Assembly (NCBI GenBank): GCA_963920705.1
Contig: OY987233.1
Span: 15,735,459-15,799,458, forward strand
DNA from: Odiellus spinosus
Taxonomy: Eukaryota > Arthropoda > Arachnida > Opiliones > Phalangiidae
DNA length: 64,000 nt
Reading direction: 5' to 3'
Positions 33,801-44,950 of this stretch are shown here, in pieces (positions within the stretch are counted from its first letter, which is position 1; every line of letters starts with the position of its first letter). A model generated the notes under the pieces. The model searched no databases. It saw nothing but the letters and a program-made list of their open reading frames with translations, and was not told the origin of the DNA. Position numbers and translations under genes: made by a program.

Positions 33801-34255
33801 TTCCGAATTCGACCAAATAAGACGAAATAAAAGATTTTTTTTCTCTGTGATTGTATCATATATGGAAGTTATAAGGAACTTCTATAGGACTCCAAATGAA
33901 ATTTTTTTTCGAGATAGTGACCCTTTGATAGGACTAAAGAGGAGAAGATATGTCACGGTCATTCTATAGACTATAGGGTCCAGCTACAAGCGCAGTCCGC
34001 GAAAGAAACTGGCTCAAAAGATCAAACGGTTACGGACCGTTGAACCCAAACCGCCTCAACGAATTTGAACACAAAGAACGCAACAACAAGAAATTGGTAA
34101 GGACGCAAAAGATTGATCTTATAATCCTGGGCGAGAAATGAACAATAAAATAACAAAGATAAAAGCGTACAGAGATGGCTCTCTCTCTCATTGGTCAAAT
34201 GGTCAGCCTTAAGGTGAAGTGTCAACAAAAATATATTTAATTTTGATACAGGATT
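33801..34255. other. Spacer, no gene recognised
   Basis: A 68-codon minus-strand ORF (34022-34228) is unsupported by splice sites or motif. Confidence 0.3.
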
Positions 34256-34475
34256 AAGATAGTAAACGATTTGAGCTTCAAAATGAGACCAGCTACATCA
34301 AATTCGAACAATAAATAAGGACGTTACGAAGTTTCAAAGATAAAACTACGTCACATGTTTATATAAGAGCCTTCAACCAATCAGCGCGAATGATGAAGTA
34401 ATTTCTTAATATATAAATAACTTCTATAAATATAGTCCGATTTCGACGTAACTGGTCTCATATTGAAGCTAAAAT
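34256..34475. repeat. Inverted pair of the 37-bp motif
   Basis: GAGCTTCAAAATGAGACCAG (about 34268) followed by CTACATCAAATTCGAAC, and the opposite-strand form AGTCCGATTTCGACGTAACT (about 34434) followed by GGTCTCATATTGAAGCT, face each other about 130 bases apart. Confidence 0.6.
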
Positions 34476-35830
34476 CGATGTCTTTCACAATAAATTGTCC
34501 AAAAATATGTTATTGGTTGGCACACATTATTTCACCCTCTAATGAAATGTCTTGAAAAAATAATTTTAATTGCAAATTTCCGATGAAAATTTAGATCTCT
34601 ACCTAGATTCTAACCAGCTTAGTATTAATCGTGGTTATAATAGTAGAGGTCAAAAGGTCAATAGATATTACGTAAGAGTATTGCCAAGACGTTCTGGTGG
34701 TTCTTGAATCGACCGGAAACGTCATCTTTAAAAGTGAGTGAGGGTTCGCCTGTTTAACTTTTAAATTTGACGTAGAAATTAAAGACAAATATTTACCATT
34801 GAAAGTTGATGGCGAGGGGGTGAAGGGGAGAAAGATTGAAGAAGAGGGATAACCCCATTATGACGTCAAGATTTTTTTTACGTCTGTTTTCTATCACTTT
34901 AAAGTTGATAGTTGAAGGAAAATCCGGCGCACTAGGTTTATTTTCTTTACGTTATTATTACATCCATAATCTTTTATAACTTGATTTGTTGAGTCTAAAA
35001 TTAACAGCCTGACGTTTTAAAGAGAGTGTGAAATGGAAATTTGTTTTTTAAAGGGCTAATGCATAAATTCCGGAGTTATTGGACAACAACATAGCCAAGC
35101 GCGGCCCGCCTAAATTCTATGCCTCTCTCCTGACTCAAAATATCGAGGAAGAGTCTTAACCATTCGAGCCAGACAGGGGTGATGACTTTTTTTGGCTAAT
35201 TTAAAGTGATGGGCTATGACGTAAAACTGGACCTTTGCTGATAGTATTAAGCTAGATTTTTCATGAACATATTTTTTAACGATCTTTCCGAAAATGCTAC
35301 TGTAACAGCATCACTTTTAATTTTTAATTTCCCCGTTAAATTAATCCCATTTCTTCTTTCAACACTGCTGCAAAGATATATTGGTATTTCTTTATAGGAT
35401 GAAGATATAAGAAAAATAAACTTTCTTTTGCCGTTTTGACTCTTGGATTTTGGTCTTATTTCTATTTGGTGTGATACGTGCTAACGCGATAGAAGTCTGG
35501 GTTTAAAGGGCTCTTCTATTTTCCGTGCAAAGTGGGACAGACACTTGGCCACGCTTTGACAGCCTGGAACTAATTGGTTTTACGCGAACATAGACAACCT
35601 TTCTTGGCATTAGATCCAAGGTATAACCACATACACGTTAATGTATTTTTTTTCTTATAATTTTCAAATGAATAAATTTTGTGGGAGAATCCTCAACTCC
35701 TTGAGGGATTTATTTAGGTTATTGGGTATGTTACGCGCTAAATTTGTATTTAGTTTAGAGTATACAAAGGGTTTTTTGGAGTTTTAGAACCATTTTTAGA
35801 AGATTTGATGCAAAATTTAAATTTCTAGAT
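34476..35830. other. Spacer with one CRE octamer and a small B fragment
   Basis: A perfect TGACGTCA lies at 34861-34868. A family B remnant (TTTTTTAACGATCTTTCCG, AACAGCATCACTTTTAA) lies at about 35268-35318. A 61-codon minus-strand ORF (34603-34788) is unsupported. Confidence 0.45.
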
Positions 35831-36270
35831 TTAAATTGAGGCTGTGACGGATTTTTCATGCACTACAAATGTAAATTGGGTAGGATTTTCGGAAAGATCA
35901 TTAAAAAACGATTCAAAATATGTATATATAAGTTATAGAACAAAATTGCCGAAAGAACAAATATCATATTTTATAATCGCCATTTTTGAAATTTTTAAAT
36001 AAATATTCCCCGCAATACTACGTCATCACTATGATGGCGTGATTTTGCTATTGGTAGAGCATATACAGTTGATTCTCGCGCGTTCTGGCCGGTTCTGGCA
36101 CCAGTGATAAGGTAGCTTTCGCGCTGTCTTTTTCGTAAAAGTACTTAATCCGGAAAGTCCGCTCTTTCGAATGAAAATTATAGAAATAAACTACGTCTTG
36201 TCGGTGAAAAAATGACATTTACTTTCGCTATTTTAATTTTGAAGTTTTTTGATAATTTGAATTTCACCAA
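35831..36270 (+). mobile_element. MITE family B, nearly full-length copy
   Basis: TTAAATTGAGGCTGTGACGG at the left, then ATTAAAAAACGATTCAAAAT, TTCCCCGCAATACTACGTCA, GATTCTCGCGCGTTCTGG, TTTCGCGCTGTCTTTTTCG and TTTTGAAGTTTTTTGATAAT. A duplicated CGTTCTGGCCGGTTCTGGCA lies in the middle. The right end is degraded. Confidence 0.85.
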
Positions 36271-36770
36271 AACAAAAAGACAGACATCAAGTACAACACT
36301 AGAACATCATTAGCTACCTTTATATACTATCTATAATAAAATCTATAAAAACGTTAGGTATTTTATGGTTAACGAAAGTCAGCTGCAAATCTCAGCTGAG
36401 TATTGGGTTATACAAAAGAACTATTGTCTTAGAGTTAAAAATAAAACCGAAGAAACAAATTCCGACCTAACGCCTCAATTGCCAGGTGTGACAAAGAATT
36501 CCATTTCACTGAGAACATTCAATAAGTCCAAGGCTAAACTCCGATGATATAAGGAGATAATGACGTAATAATATTGTCACTCGATATAGTTAAGATTTCA
36601 ATAGGTTATCGTTTTATTTCGGCCTACCTTGATGACTAAAATCACAAATAAATCATCCTTCAAGTTTATAAGACGACATACTGCGGGTGACAATGAAGTG
36701 AGTCCTATTTCTCAGTCCATGGTTTCACCCTAAGTATACCGAAATTTGTACAGAAAGGGGGCTAGTCCCA
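36271..36770. other. Spacer, no gene recognised
   Basis: A 60-codon plus-strand ORF (36365-36547) has no motif or splice support. ATAATGACGTAATAATATTG then TCACTCGAT (about 36557) resembles GATGACGTCGTAGCATTG then TCACTCGG at 61355. Confidence 0.3.
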
Positions 36771-37030
36771 GTTTATTCTTTCTAGAGCAAATGAGACTCG
36801 AAATCGCGACGGCCGGGCGAGACACGCGCCTTCGTTTCGCGAGAGAGAGAGGGGAGAGTCGTTTTTCATCGATACATTTTCACCCCCGTAAACGTCTAGA
36901 ATGTTCGTCGCGATATTAGCACTGCCTACTTAGTTATAATCTCAACCGCTAGAGAGGGTAATTTCGAATTCAGTATTTCGACCGTGTTTTTTTATTTTTT
37001 CCTCTCCCCTTCGGGCGAAAGCTCTGACGA
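36771..37030. promoter_or_regulatory. G+C- and GA-rich island, promoter-like
   Basis: CGACGGCCGGGCGAGACACG, GCGAGAGAGAGAGGGGAGAG and CTCTCCCCTTCGGGCGAAAG contrast with the A+T-rich surroundings, and CpG is frequent. GAGA tracts are typical of open promoters in arthropods. No start exon is recognisable on either side, so it could instead be an internal promoter or enhancer. Confidence 0.3.
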
Positions 37031-37687
37031 CAAAACTTTCAGAACCACGTACCAATCATAATATGCCTTGTTGTAAACTTGAAGCATGATTTACCTGTGC
37101 TAAAATGTTATATAATGTTTTATTTGGAGGCCATGCACAATTGGCCTCATCGTTTGGAGCTCATGAAATATCCGTGACAGAGTCACTTAAAAGGTAGATT
37201 TTTATGACCTTCAAACTTGAATAAACTCCAATCTTAATTAATCATTAAATGGCCCAACGATTTCTCAATTACATTTTTAAGGAAAAAAACAATCAAGGTC
37301 TATTATAGTTAAAATAAAATTACTTATTACTATAATTCTAAACTTATATTTCCTAAGGAGCTATATACTACTTTTAACCTTATGAGATTTAATATTGTGT
37401 ATAAATTCGCCAGAGAATTTCTAAAATTGTTAATTGTAAAAAGTTAATCAACTAAATCTTAACAGGAAATACTATTCCAAAAATACTTTTTTTCCTACCA
37501 TACGATAATAATAATAATAATTATTATTATATAATACCGACCTTCAGACTTAATCGAAATTAAAAATGCTAATTGTCTTATTTAAATTTTAATACAGTGT
37601 AATCCATTGTTTTAAATATATTTAAAGGGAAACTAAAACTATTTAATTAATAATAATTATTTTTCATTTAAAAATTAAAGTTAGGGT
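37031..37687. other. Spacer; B end fragment and 50-bp motif
   Basis: A family B terminus remnant (TCGTTTGGAGCTCATGAAAT then CCGTGACAGAGTCACTTAA) lies at about 37150-37190. The dispersed 50-bp motif in plus orientation lies at 37366-37412, one of its best copies. Confidence 0.5.
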
Positions 37688-37965
37688 TTTACCATTTTTT
37701 CCAATGCATATGGATTTTATTTTTCGATTTTATCATACTATTAAAACGCCATATTCAAAATTTTACACCTCTGGGTTGAAACGTTCTTAAGAAACTTCAA
37801 AATTAAAATATCAAAAATATACAAGTTTTTTTTTTTTTTTAAATTTATGACGTAATTTATTTCTGGAACGTAATTAACGATAATTTTCATACGAAAGTTA
37901 GGACTTTCTGGATTGAGTAATTTTACGAAAAATACCGCGCGAAAGCCAGCTTATTTAGCGCAGTT
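37688..37965 (-). mobile_element. MITE family B, left-half copy
   Basis: ATTTTTTCCAATGCATATGG, ACGCCATATTCAAAATTTTA, CTCTGGGTTGAAACGTTC, AACGTAATTAACGATAATT, TTCTGGATTGAGTAATTTTA and TACCGCGCGAAAGCC, then abrupt loss of homology. Confidence 0.85.
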
Positions 37966-38558
37966 TCTGGAGGCATTTCATACTCAAAATTAAACTTATT
38001 TGGAATGTTTTAAAATCATTTTGAAATATTTTCCATGCTATAACTAAATATATGCATTGTATATGCAATGTTGAAGTTTTAAGGTATTTCTGTTAAGGGT
38101 TGAATAAAAAAATTGTGAAGTTGCCAATTTTGTTTTTTGTTTTTTTTTCACGAAAGGGTTAATTCATAATGGGTTTACATTATAACCTAAAAATAAAGCA
38201 ATGTACGTGTTTTTTAGATGTGTGGGAATGATTAAAATAAAGCGTTGTTTTGAAATTGAAATTGTTACGTAATTATGGTAATTTAAAAAAATAACCTTTT
38301 AAAATTTGTCATTTCAATTTTTGGGTAATGTTTTTCAACTTATTTTCCATTAACATCCGACTTAAACGGAAATAAAATGAATAGATTCAAACAATATACG
38401 ACTTCTCTTGTCTTTTAAGCATTATAATCTAAATTTATGTTCAGAATTTCAGTTAACAATTAATTCTTGATATACTTCAATTATTCCTGTTTTAAATAGT
38501 GAAAACCATTTATTTTTGCAGGATTTAGTTTTTCCGCAATAAGTTTACAAAAACATTA
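37966..38558. other. Spacer, nothing recognised
   Basis: A+T-rich DNA, no gene. It would be intronic if the 39006-39280 exon continues leftward. Confidence 0.35.
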
Positions 38559-38920
38559 AGTACCAAATGGTACAAAAATACCCCTAAGAGTACCAAATGC
38601 TACTAAAATATCCCTAAGAGTACCAAATGCTACTAAAATATCCCTAAGAGTACCAAATGCTATTAAAATACCCCTGAGAGTACCAAATGCTATTAAAATA
38701 CCCCTGAGAGTACCAAATGCTACTAAAATACCCTTGAGGGTACCAAATGCTACTAAAATACCACTCAAACTATCAAGTGGTACTAAAATACCTCTCAATG
38801 TATGAAATGGTACTAAAATACCTCTCAATGTATGAAATGGTACTAAAATACCTCTCAATGTATGAAATGGTACTAAAATACCTCTCAATGTATGAAATGG
38901 TACTAAAATACCTCCCAAAG
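38559..38920. repeat. Minisatellite, 30-bp unit, 12 copies, two unit types
   Basis: The left seven units read GTACCAAATGCTACTAAAAT plus ATCCCTAAGA; the right units read TATGAAATGGTACTAAAAT plus ACCTCTCAATG. The 30-bp length keeps a minus-strand frame open (GILVPFHTLR-type decapeptide repeats), but the frame neither joins the neighbouring exon nor has splice sites, so I treat it as non-coding. Confidence 0.9.
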
Positions 38921-39005
38921 TACCGGATATAACAAATTAACGAAAATATTATGACATCAAATCATTAAAATAAAATTTATGAACACACTAAAAATCATAT
39001 CTAAC

Positions 39006-39280
39006 CTTTCATCGTCGTTAAGATCACAAACAAGTTCAATTCCATTGATAAAATCCTTAATCTGTACGTTCTTAACCTCTTTGATAGGGTCACCGCAAGT
39101 CCAAGCTTTACCCCTTCCTTGGAGTAATTCGGGGACCTTAACACTCGATCCATTAGTCTTACAAGCCGCTAATAACGCCTCGGCGATAATAGGGTCCAAT
39201 CCATTAACCTCTTGACCTTCTAGACGAGGGTTCACTTTGTATTGTCTTTTACGTCGCGAGAAAATAGCGCAAAATGGCAT
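39006..39280 (-). CDS. Coding exon of an unrecognised protein
   Basis: ATG at 39280 opens a frame of 91 codons plus 2 nt that ends at an AG|GTTAG donor (exon end GATGAAAG, intron from 39005). Codon usage and G+C are clearly above the flanking DNA, and the protein is of balanced, globular composition. It starts MPFCAIFSRRKRQYKV (basic), then NPRLEGQEVNGLDPIIAEAL (about 17-36), KVPELLQGRGKAWTCGDPIK (about 48-67) and EVKNVQIKDFINGIELVCDL (about 68-87). I do not recognise the family. After the donor the frame runs on for 16 A+T-type codons and stops, as expected for an intron. It may be a first coding exon or, if the ATG is internal, part of a longer exon; there is no strong acceptor immediately upstream. 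Confidence 0.7.
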
Positions 39281-39497
39281 AATGACGACGAATCAAAAAG
39301 CATGGTTTAACCGAATAATACTACGCTTAGATTTGTAATGCCATCGAGGATCTCTAGAACTCGCGAACAACGTCAGGGAAAAGATCAGACCGGGAAAATA
39401 AAGATGTTTTTTTTAAGATTTGAAAACTTCGGATCTTTGCCAGAGCCTAAACTTTGAAGGAAGCTATAGCTTTCTTGTATATATATATTTTTTTTAA
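39281..39497 (-). other. Possible 5'UTR upstream of the 39280 start codon
   Basis: G+C remains raised to about 39400 on the minus strand (TTCCCGGTCTGATC, GTTCGCGAGTTCTAGAG). This could be leader sequence or contain an acceptor; I cannot place the transcription start. Confidence 0.3.
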
Positions 39498-39712
39498 TTA
39501 AAGGGAAACTTGGAGCAAAAAATGGAACAGCTTTTGAATTTATTTTAGAATCAACATGCCACGAAACTTATTCGACAATTATTTAGGATTTTTACACACG
39601 TTTATGGTGTTTAAATTAATTACGAAAAAATTCTCAAATACGTTTCTTGGCATGGTGATTCCGAAAATAAATTCAAAATCTGTTTAATTTTTAGCTCCAT
39701 GTTTCCCTTTAA
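39498..39712. mobile_element. MITE family C, short complete copy (215 bp)
   Basis: Ends TTAAAGGGAAACTTGGAGC and CTCCATGTTTCCCTTTAA are both intact with TTAA. Arms of about 95 bp (TTTTGAATTTATTTTAG, ACATGCCACGAAACTTATTC against their complements) meet around GGTGTTTAAATTAATTACG. Compared with the 60646 copy it lacks about 196 bp of interior. Confidence 0.9.
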
Positions 39713-39862
39713 AGATAAAGAGTTCTCGCTAAGAGTGAGTTTTCCAAGGTACCCTAATATATGACAAGGAGTATAAAACATTGTAATAGTATGTTAATAT
39801 TTTAAGAAACTTGGTGGAATTAAAAAAGATTTGTTATTTCAAAGGTAAACGTTAACATTTTC

Positions 39863-40267
39863 TTAAAGGGAGAATGCAACCTAATAATTTGTGTTTTTTA
39901 TCGATTCCTTATCGTAAAATTTCTTACATACAAATATTAATCTAGATATAAATTTAAAACTTACCCGGAAAATAGGCTTAGCAAGGATTCATGAAGATGT
40001 TGAATTTCTTCGCATTGACGGGTCAGCGACCAATCGAATGATATTGGAAGTCTCATGGAGATCTCACCTTAATAGACGGGCCTTTGCTTATTGGTTGTTG
40101 ACCCTTCAATGCGAAGAATTTCAGGATCTACATAAATCCAGCTAAGCCTATTTTTCAGGTAAGTTTTAAATTTATTTATAGTTTAATATTTGTTTGTAAA
40201 TTTATTTTACTGCTGGCCTATTTATTTCTAGTTTAATATTTGTTAAATAGGATGTATTCTCATTTTA
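39863..40267. mobile_element. MITE family A, complete copy
   Basis: The left TTAAAGGGAGAATGCAACC and the right GGATGTATTCTCATTTTAA both end in TTAA. The hairpin arms contain CCCGGAAAATAGGCTTAGC, TTGAATTTCTTCGCATTG and complements; the loop has CTCATGGAGATCTCACC. Confidence 0.9.
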
Positions 40268-41547
40268 AATGAAGGATTATAAGGAAAATTAATTGATTTT
40301 TATTGATTCTACTATCAAAAATTAAACCTGTTCGAGTTAAACTTTTAGAATTAATGTAGTTGTCTTAATTATACAAAAATAAATCACAAAGATTCAGATT
40401 TTGGCCTTAAATTGAAAGGAGTACCCCAAGCCAATCAAAAGAATCCCTATGTACACTTAGCTTCGTCAAATATCAAAATTTTCAATAAGGGCTTTTAAAA
40501 GTATTAAAAAAACAAAAATATATTCGAAAAAAAGTACTGATAGTGTCACTTTAAGAAAAATCATATTAAAGGTTTCTAAGATAAGTATATGCTTATGCTA
40601 TCTACAGCAGAAATTTGGAAGGATCTTTATGACGTAAGTTAGACGTCAAAAAACATGAGTGAATCAACCGAAATTCCAACTACCTTAAGATTTAATGCGG
40701 AATTTCTACAATTCTTAAATACTTTTTTAAAACTAAAAATAAACCGACGATAATTGAAAGGGAGTCTAAATGGAGTCGTGTGTAATATGCGATAACTTAA
40801 TTTTTAGAACCATAAAATTTGTTATTGCTAGAGCTTGGAATTCCTAGAATTTTTATTAATTGGATAAAATCTATTATCTGTTTGATTAAAAATAAGACTA
40901 TTTTTCATTCGAGTTAACTTATTCTAAGATAAAGTAAAAAAACATTATCCATATCCATTTTTATCCAAAAATGGCCTTATCTTAGAATATTATCCGCGTT
41001 ATACGGTCGGATAAAAAAATTCAAAATTTATTTTCGTGAAAAATAACGAATAATAAGACGATTTAAAATTTTAGTTTCGTTGTTTTATTTATATCCTTCA
41101 AATTAAAAGTCAATTTGAAATATTTTTCTTATATTTTAGACTGATTCTGGAAATGCGAATTTTCTTATCATTGCTTGAAAATCAACAGAAGATATTGGAT
41201 ATCCGATTCCGAGCTCAAGTTATTTCGTTAACAGGTGTGGCCAAATAATCGCTCGTGATTGGTAGATTATCCCACCAGAATTCTATAGCTATCTTTTTCA
41301 ATAGGTTTGGACGAAAAATATTTTGTAGCTTAAAATATCCAGATTTTTGGGATCAAATGCATGTTTTCTTTCAATTGATAATATTTTTAAAAATCAGACT
41401 GATGTAGTTTTAACGTACGATTTAAATTTAAACTTGGCGCCGTGAATATCTTAAAATAGGGAGGCAATAAATTTGACAAAATTAAACAAACTTCACAGTT
41501 GGAAATGTATTAAGCGAGCTATGTTCAAGCGAAATTTGCATAATAGT
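40268..41547. other. Spacer, no gene recognised; B end fragment
   Basis: A family B-like terminus (AAAATATATTCGAAAAAAAG then ACTGATAGTGTCACTTTAA) lies at about 40515-40555. An inverted pair around 40900-41000 (CATTCGAGTTAACTTATTC, ATCTTAGAATATTATCCGCG) is weak. No gene. Confidence 0.4.
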
Positions 41548-41800
41548 AAATTGCACGCAATACTACGACATCATAATGGTATGGTGACTATTGTTAGAAT
41601 TCTAGCGCGTTCTGAGCACGTGATAAGGTCACTTTCGCGCGGTCTATTTCGTAAAAGTACTTAATCCAGAAAGTCATTTACCTTTCGTTAATTACGTTCC
41701 AGAAATAAACTACGTCATATTTCGAAGTTTCTTTCTAACGCGTCAACCGGCAAAGGTATAAAATTTTGGAATATGGCGTTTTAATAGTATGGGCATTCGA
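41548..41800 (+). mobile_element. MITE family B, right-half copy
   Basis: GCAATACTACGACATCATAA, TGATAAGGTCACTTTCGCGC, GGTCTATTTCGTAAAAGTAC, TTCCAGAAATAAACTACGTC, AGTTTCTTTCTAACGCGTCA and GGCGTTTTAATAGTATG. A 63-codon ORF over it is a by-product. Confidence 0.85.
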
Positions 41801-42943
41801 TTCTTATTAAACCCGAATAAACTAGTAATCTTGAATGACATCATAATTGAAATTTTTAAAATTCATAATTATAAAAATTCACAATCCATACTCCCTTTAA
41901 AACTAGGTATAAACTTTAAAATAATTTACCTTAACTAAAGCTAATGAAACCAGTAACATTATATTATCAATAATAAATTAAATGTTAAGTAAAAACTTCA
42001 AAAATATTGCAAACAAATTTTAGTCTTTTCAAAACATTAAACACACCCAAGTTGAAATCTAGCAAAAACCCAAAATAATTTTTTTAAAACCAACCTTTGC
42101 TCTTTAAGACATCTCGTAAAAACAAATCGACCCATCAGAACCACGAATGTCACCAGACTAAACATACCTAGTTCCTAAAAATTACTTACTCTATAGAAAA
42201 GTCCAATAAAAATCAACCTACGCATTAAAAATTATCATTTTTCAAAACATATATTTTAAATCTTCCGCACGCGTTAGAATCTTGCATTCGAGCATTTTGG
42301 CTCGAGAAGCGATTGGTACATTTATACTAGTTTAAAAAGACAACCGTTTACCCTAAGGTGTATGAATATCTAATATTAAACTCAATTAACAAAGAAAATA
42401 GTACACGAAACTTAACCCAAGTTTATTTTAAAAAGATTTGTAATTTTCTAAAAATAGTTCACCCGTAGTGGAATTACGTCGACATTCGACCTTGTACATC
42501 TCCGTAAGGTCACTATAGAATTGACAATATCTCTTGACAGTGTAATATAAACGGGGGAATGTCTTTTTTCATTTGAAACTTTGCCAATTTTGTTTGTTAA
42601 CGTTAAGGGGTATGATACCTATAACAGTAATTTGTTTCAATTTAAGATTTTAGTAAGGTTTAATGGTAGAACCGTTGTTTTTGATTATGGTCCGTTATGT
42701 ATGAACACTAGCTTTGTATTTGCTTTAAAGTTTAATTGAATTATGGTATATTTGAAATTATTTGCGGAAAAAATAATTTATAAAGCCCAATGGTGACATC
42801 TTGCGATTTGTTTATCGAGTAATAACGTCTAATTTGATTTAAATTTAATTCTAGTTAAAATAACTAAGGTTTGTTATTCTATGAAATCCTAATTTCGATT
42901 AATTTTCAGTTTTTTAATTCTATTAAAAGATATATTCAAAATC

Positions 42944-42978
<35 letters not shown>

Positions 42979-43382
42979 CGTTGTTGGGTTTAACTCTCTC
43001 TTTAAATTAATATTCACAGTTTGAAAGTACACGTACAATATGTGATTTTAAACGAATATAATTTACAATTCAGAATAACCATATAGAAACCGGAAGGACT
43101 CCCTTATAAACTTAACAACGACCCTACTGGGTTTAATTATGAAGGAACTCCCAAAATAGAACGGAATATAAAGTGGTTTTAATAAAATGGAAATTTTCAA
43201 TGCTATTATTACAGTAATCTGCACAGATTTCGTCGCTTAGACTTGAATGAGAGCCTAGCCTTTATATCTGTTGCAAATTAATTCTGATTTAGCTATAGTC
43301 CTAAAAATCAACAAGCCGAAGAGGACTTGGCTATAAATTAAAACTTTTATTTTTAAAACGATAGTTGCGTATTTATTTTTAT
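41801..43382. other. Spacer, no gene recognised; 28-base A run
   Basis: The A run is at 42948-42975. TTCCGCACGCGTTAGAATC (about 42258) and a slight G+C rise at 42460-42560 are the only departures from A+T-rich DNA. No ORF over 60 codons. Confidence 0.35.
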
Positions 43383-44085
43383 TTAAAGTGAGACTCTCCC
43401 ATTTTTTTCGAATGCCTATCTATAATGGATGATATTTTTAGTTTTATAATACTATCAGAAGCCGATGAAACCCTCCTTTGAAGTCTATTACTTCCTGGTC
43501 TTGTCTACCCCTATCTGTATGGGTTAGTTTCAAAAATCGCGATTCGTACGCCTCCTATCGGTAGATATTTTCGGAGCGGAAGTTCTGGAGCGAATATCTC
43601 TAGCAGCCTTAGAGTTCGTCAAAAAACGTCGTCGTTTGTGGAGAGAGAGAATTTCCAATTTTCTGTAGACAGGGGGTATGAAGTAGGACCCCTACGATCT
43701 CGTAAAATTGGGAATTTTACCCATACAGAGAGGAGCGCTATATCGAACATTAGAGTAGTAGACTTCAAAGGAGGGTTTCATCTATTTCTGATACTATTAA
43801 AATGCCATATTCAAAATTTTATACCTCTGGGTTGACGCGTTTTTAAGAAAATTCAAAATTAATATGACGTACGAAAGGTAGTTGACTAACTGGATTAATG
43901 GCTTTCGGACCAATAAGATCGTCCGAAAGCGACCTTATCACGTGGCAGAACGCGTGAGAATCAACTATAGGATCTACAATAGCGAAATTACTTGACGTAT
44001 TATTGAGGAGAATTTTTATTTTAAAAATTTCGAAAATGGCTTTTTAAAAAATGAATTTTTACTGTCACGGTAATTTTTTTTAATC
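43383..44085 (-). mobile_element. MITE family B interrupted by a family E insertion
   Basis: TTAAAGTGAGACTCTCCCA at the left, then TTTTTTCGAATGCCTATC and TTTTATAATACTAT, interrupted at 43456-43790, resuming ATACTATTAAAATGCCATAT, ACCTCTGGGTTGACGCG, TACGAAAGGTAGTTGACTA and GTCCGAAAGCGACC, ending after ACTGTCACGGTAATTTT. Removing the insert and one 7-bp duplication restores the family B order. Confidence 0.9.
43456..43790. mobile_element. MITE family E, copy 1 (335 bp), nested in family B
   Basis: The left terminus is CAGAAGCCGATGAAACCCTC. The right end is a degraded complement (GGGTTTCATCTATTTCTG). It is flanked by 7-bp direct repeats ATACTAT (43449-43455 and 43791-43797). The interior matches copy 2 at 45404 (GCGATTCGTACGCCTCC, CTCTAGCAGCCTTAGAG, AAAAAACGTCGTCGTTTGTG). 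Short ORFs across it are shared by both copies only because the DNA is repeated. Confidence 0.9.
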
Positions 44086-44475
44086 CTTTTTTCACCACTA
44101 AAGGAATTAGTTTTTGCTAAAAATGGAATATTCAACAGCATATGTAACTTGACATATCACCTCGAACATACGTGACCTTTGGGTGGATTTTATTAAATTA
44201 TATTATGAACTAACCCTTTGAATTAAACTATAGTCTGCTTGTTTTAAAAAAATATATATTAAAAGAACTTTCACTTCCTTCATTGTAAGGCTTTGGAAAT
44301 TAAAAGCCTCGTAAACTTGGTTTAAGAGAAAAGATTATATGTAAACTCAGACAGAGAGAGTGCATTGTAGACTTTTATTAGTTTCTAGGGAAGGATTCGA
44401 ATGACGTTAATTTTAAAGAAAAAGTCTAACTTAAATTAACATTTTAACTATATAAACAATATATTCTAGTAGACC
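44086..44475. other. Spacer, nothing recognised
   Basis: A+T-rich DNA; no gene, repeat family or motif supported. Confidence 0.3.
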
Positions 44476-44950
44476 TTAATACGAGCTTCAAAATAAGACC
44501 AATTAGGTCCAAATCAGACAAATATTAAAGAAGTTATTAATTTTTGAAGTAGATGTAATCGTAGAATAAGAATTACACACACTATATCAATATTAATAAA
44601 TTTAAGTATAATTAAAATTAATTTTTAGTTTTTAACAATATATTTAGGTGGAGGGCAATGTGGGCTTCAAAACGAGATCAATTACGTCAAAATCTGACAA
44701 AAATTAACGAACTTATTAATTTTTGAATTTAATGAAATCGCAGATAGAATCGGGATAACACGCATTATATTATTTATAATAAAATAAATAATTTAAATTA
44801 AGATTAAATTTGTTTTCAACAACATATTTAGATAGAGGATAATGTGGCCTTCAAAATGAGTTCAACTACGTCAAAATCGGACTAAAATTAGCGAAGAAAT
44901 TAATTTTTGAAATTCATTAAACCGCTTAAACAATTTCGAGAAATATATTC
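44476..44950 (-). repeat. Tandem array of the 37-bp motif, period about 180 bp, three units
   Basis: GAGCTTCAAAATAAGACCAA (about 44486), GGGCTTCAAAACGAGATCAA (about 44664) and GGCCTTCAAAATGAGTTCAA (about 44848) are each followed by TTACGTCAAAATCTGAC-type sequence, AAAATTAACGAA and ATTAATTTTTGAA. Units are otherwise A+T-rich and diverged. Confidence 0.8.

Noticed and set aside
38556-38918. 120-codon minus-strand ORF next to a real exon
   Set aside because: It is a translation of the 30-bp minisatellite, separated from the exon by a splice donor and an in-frame stop.
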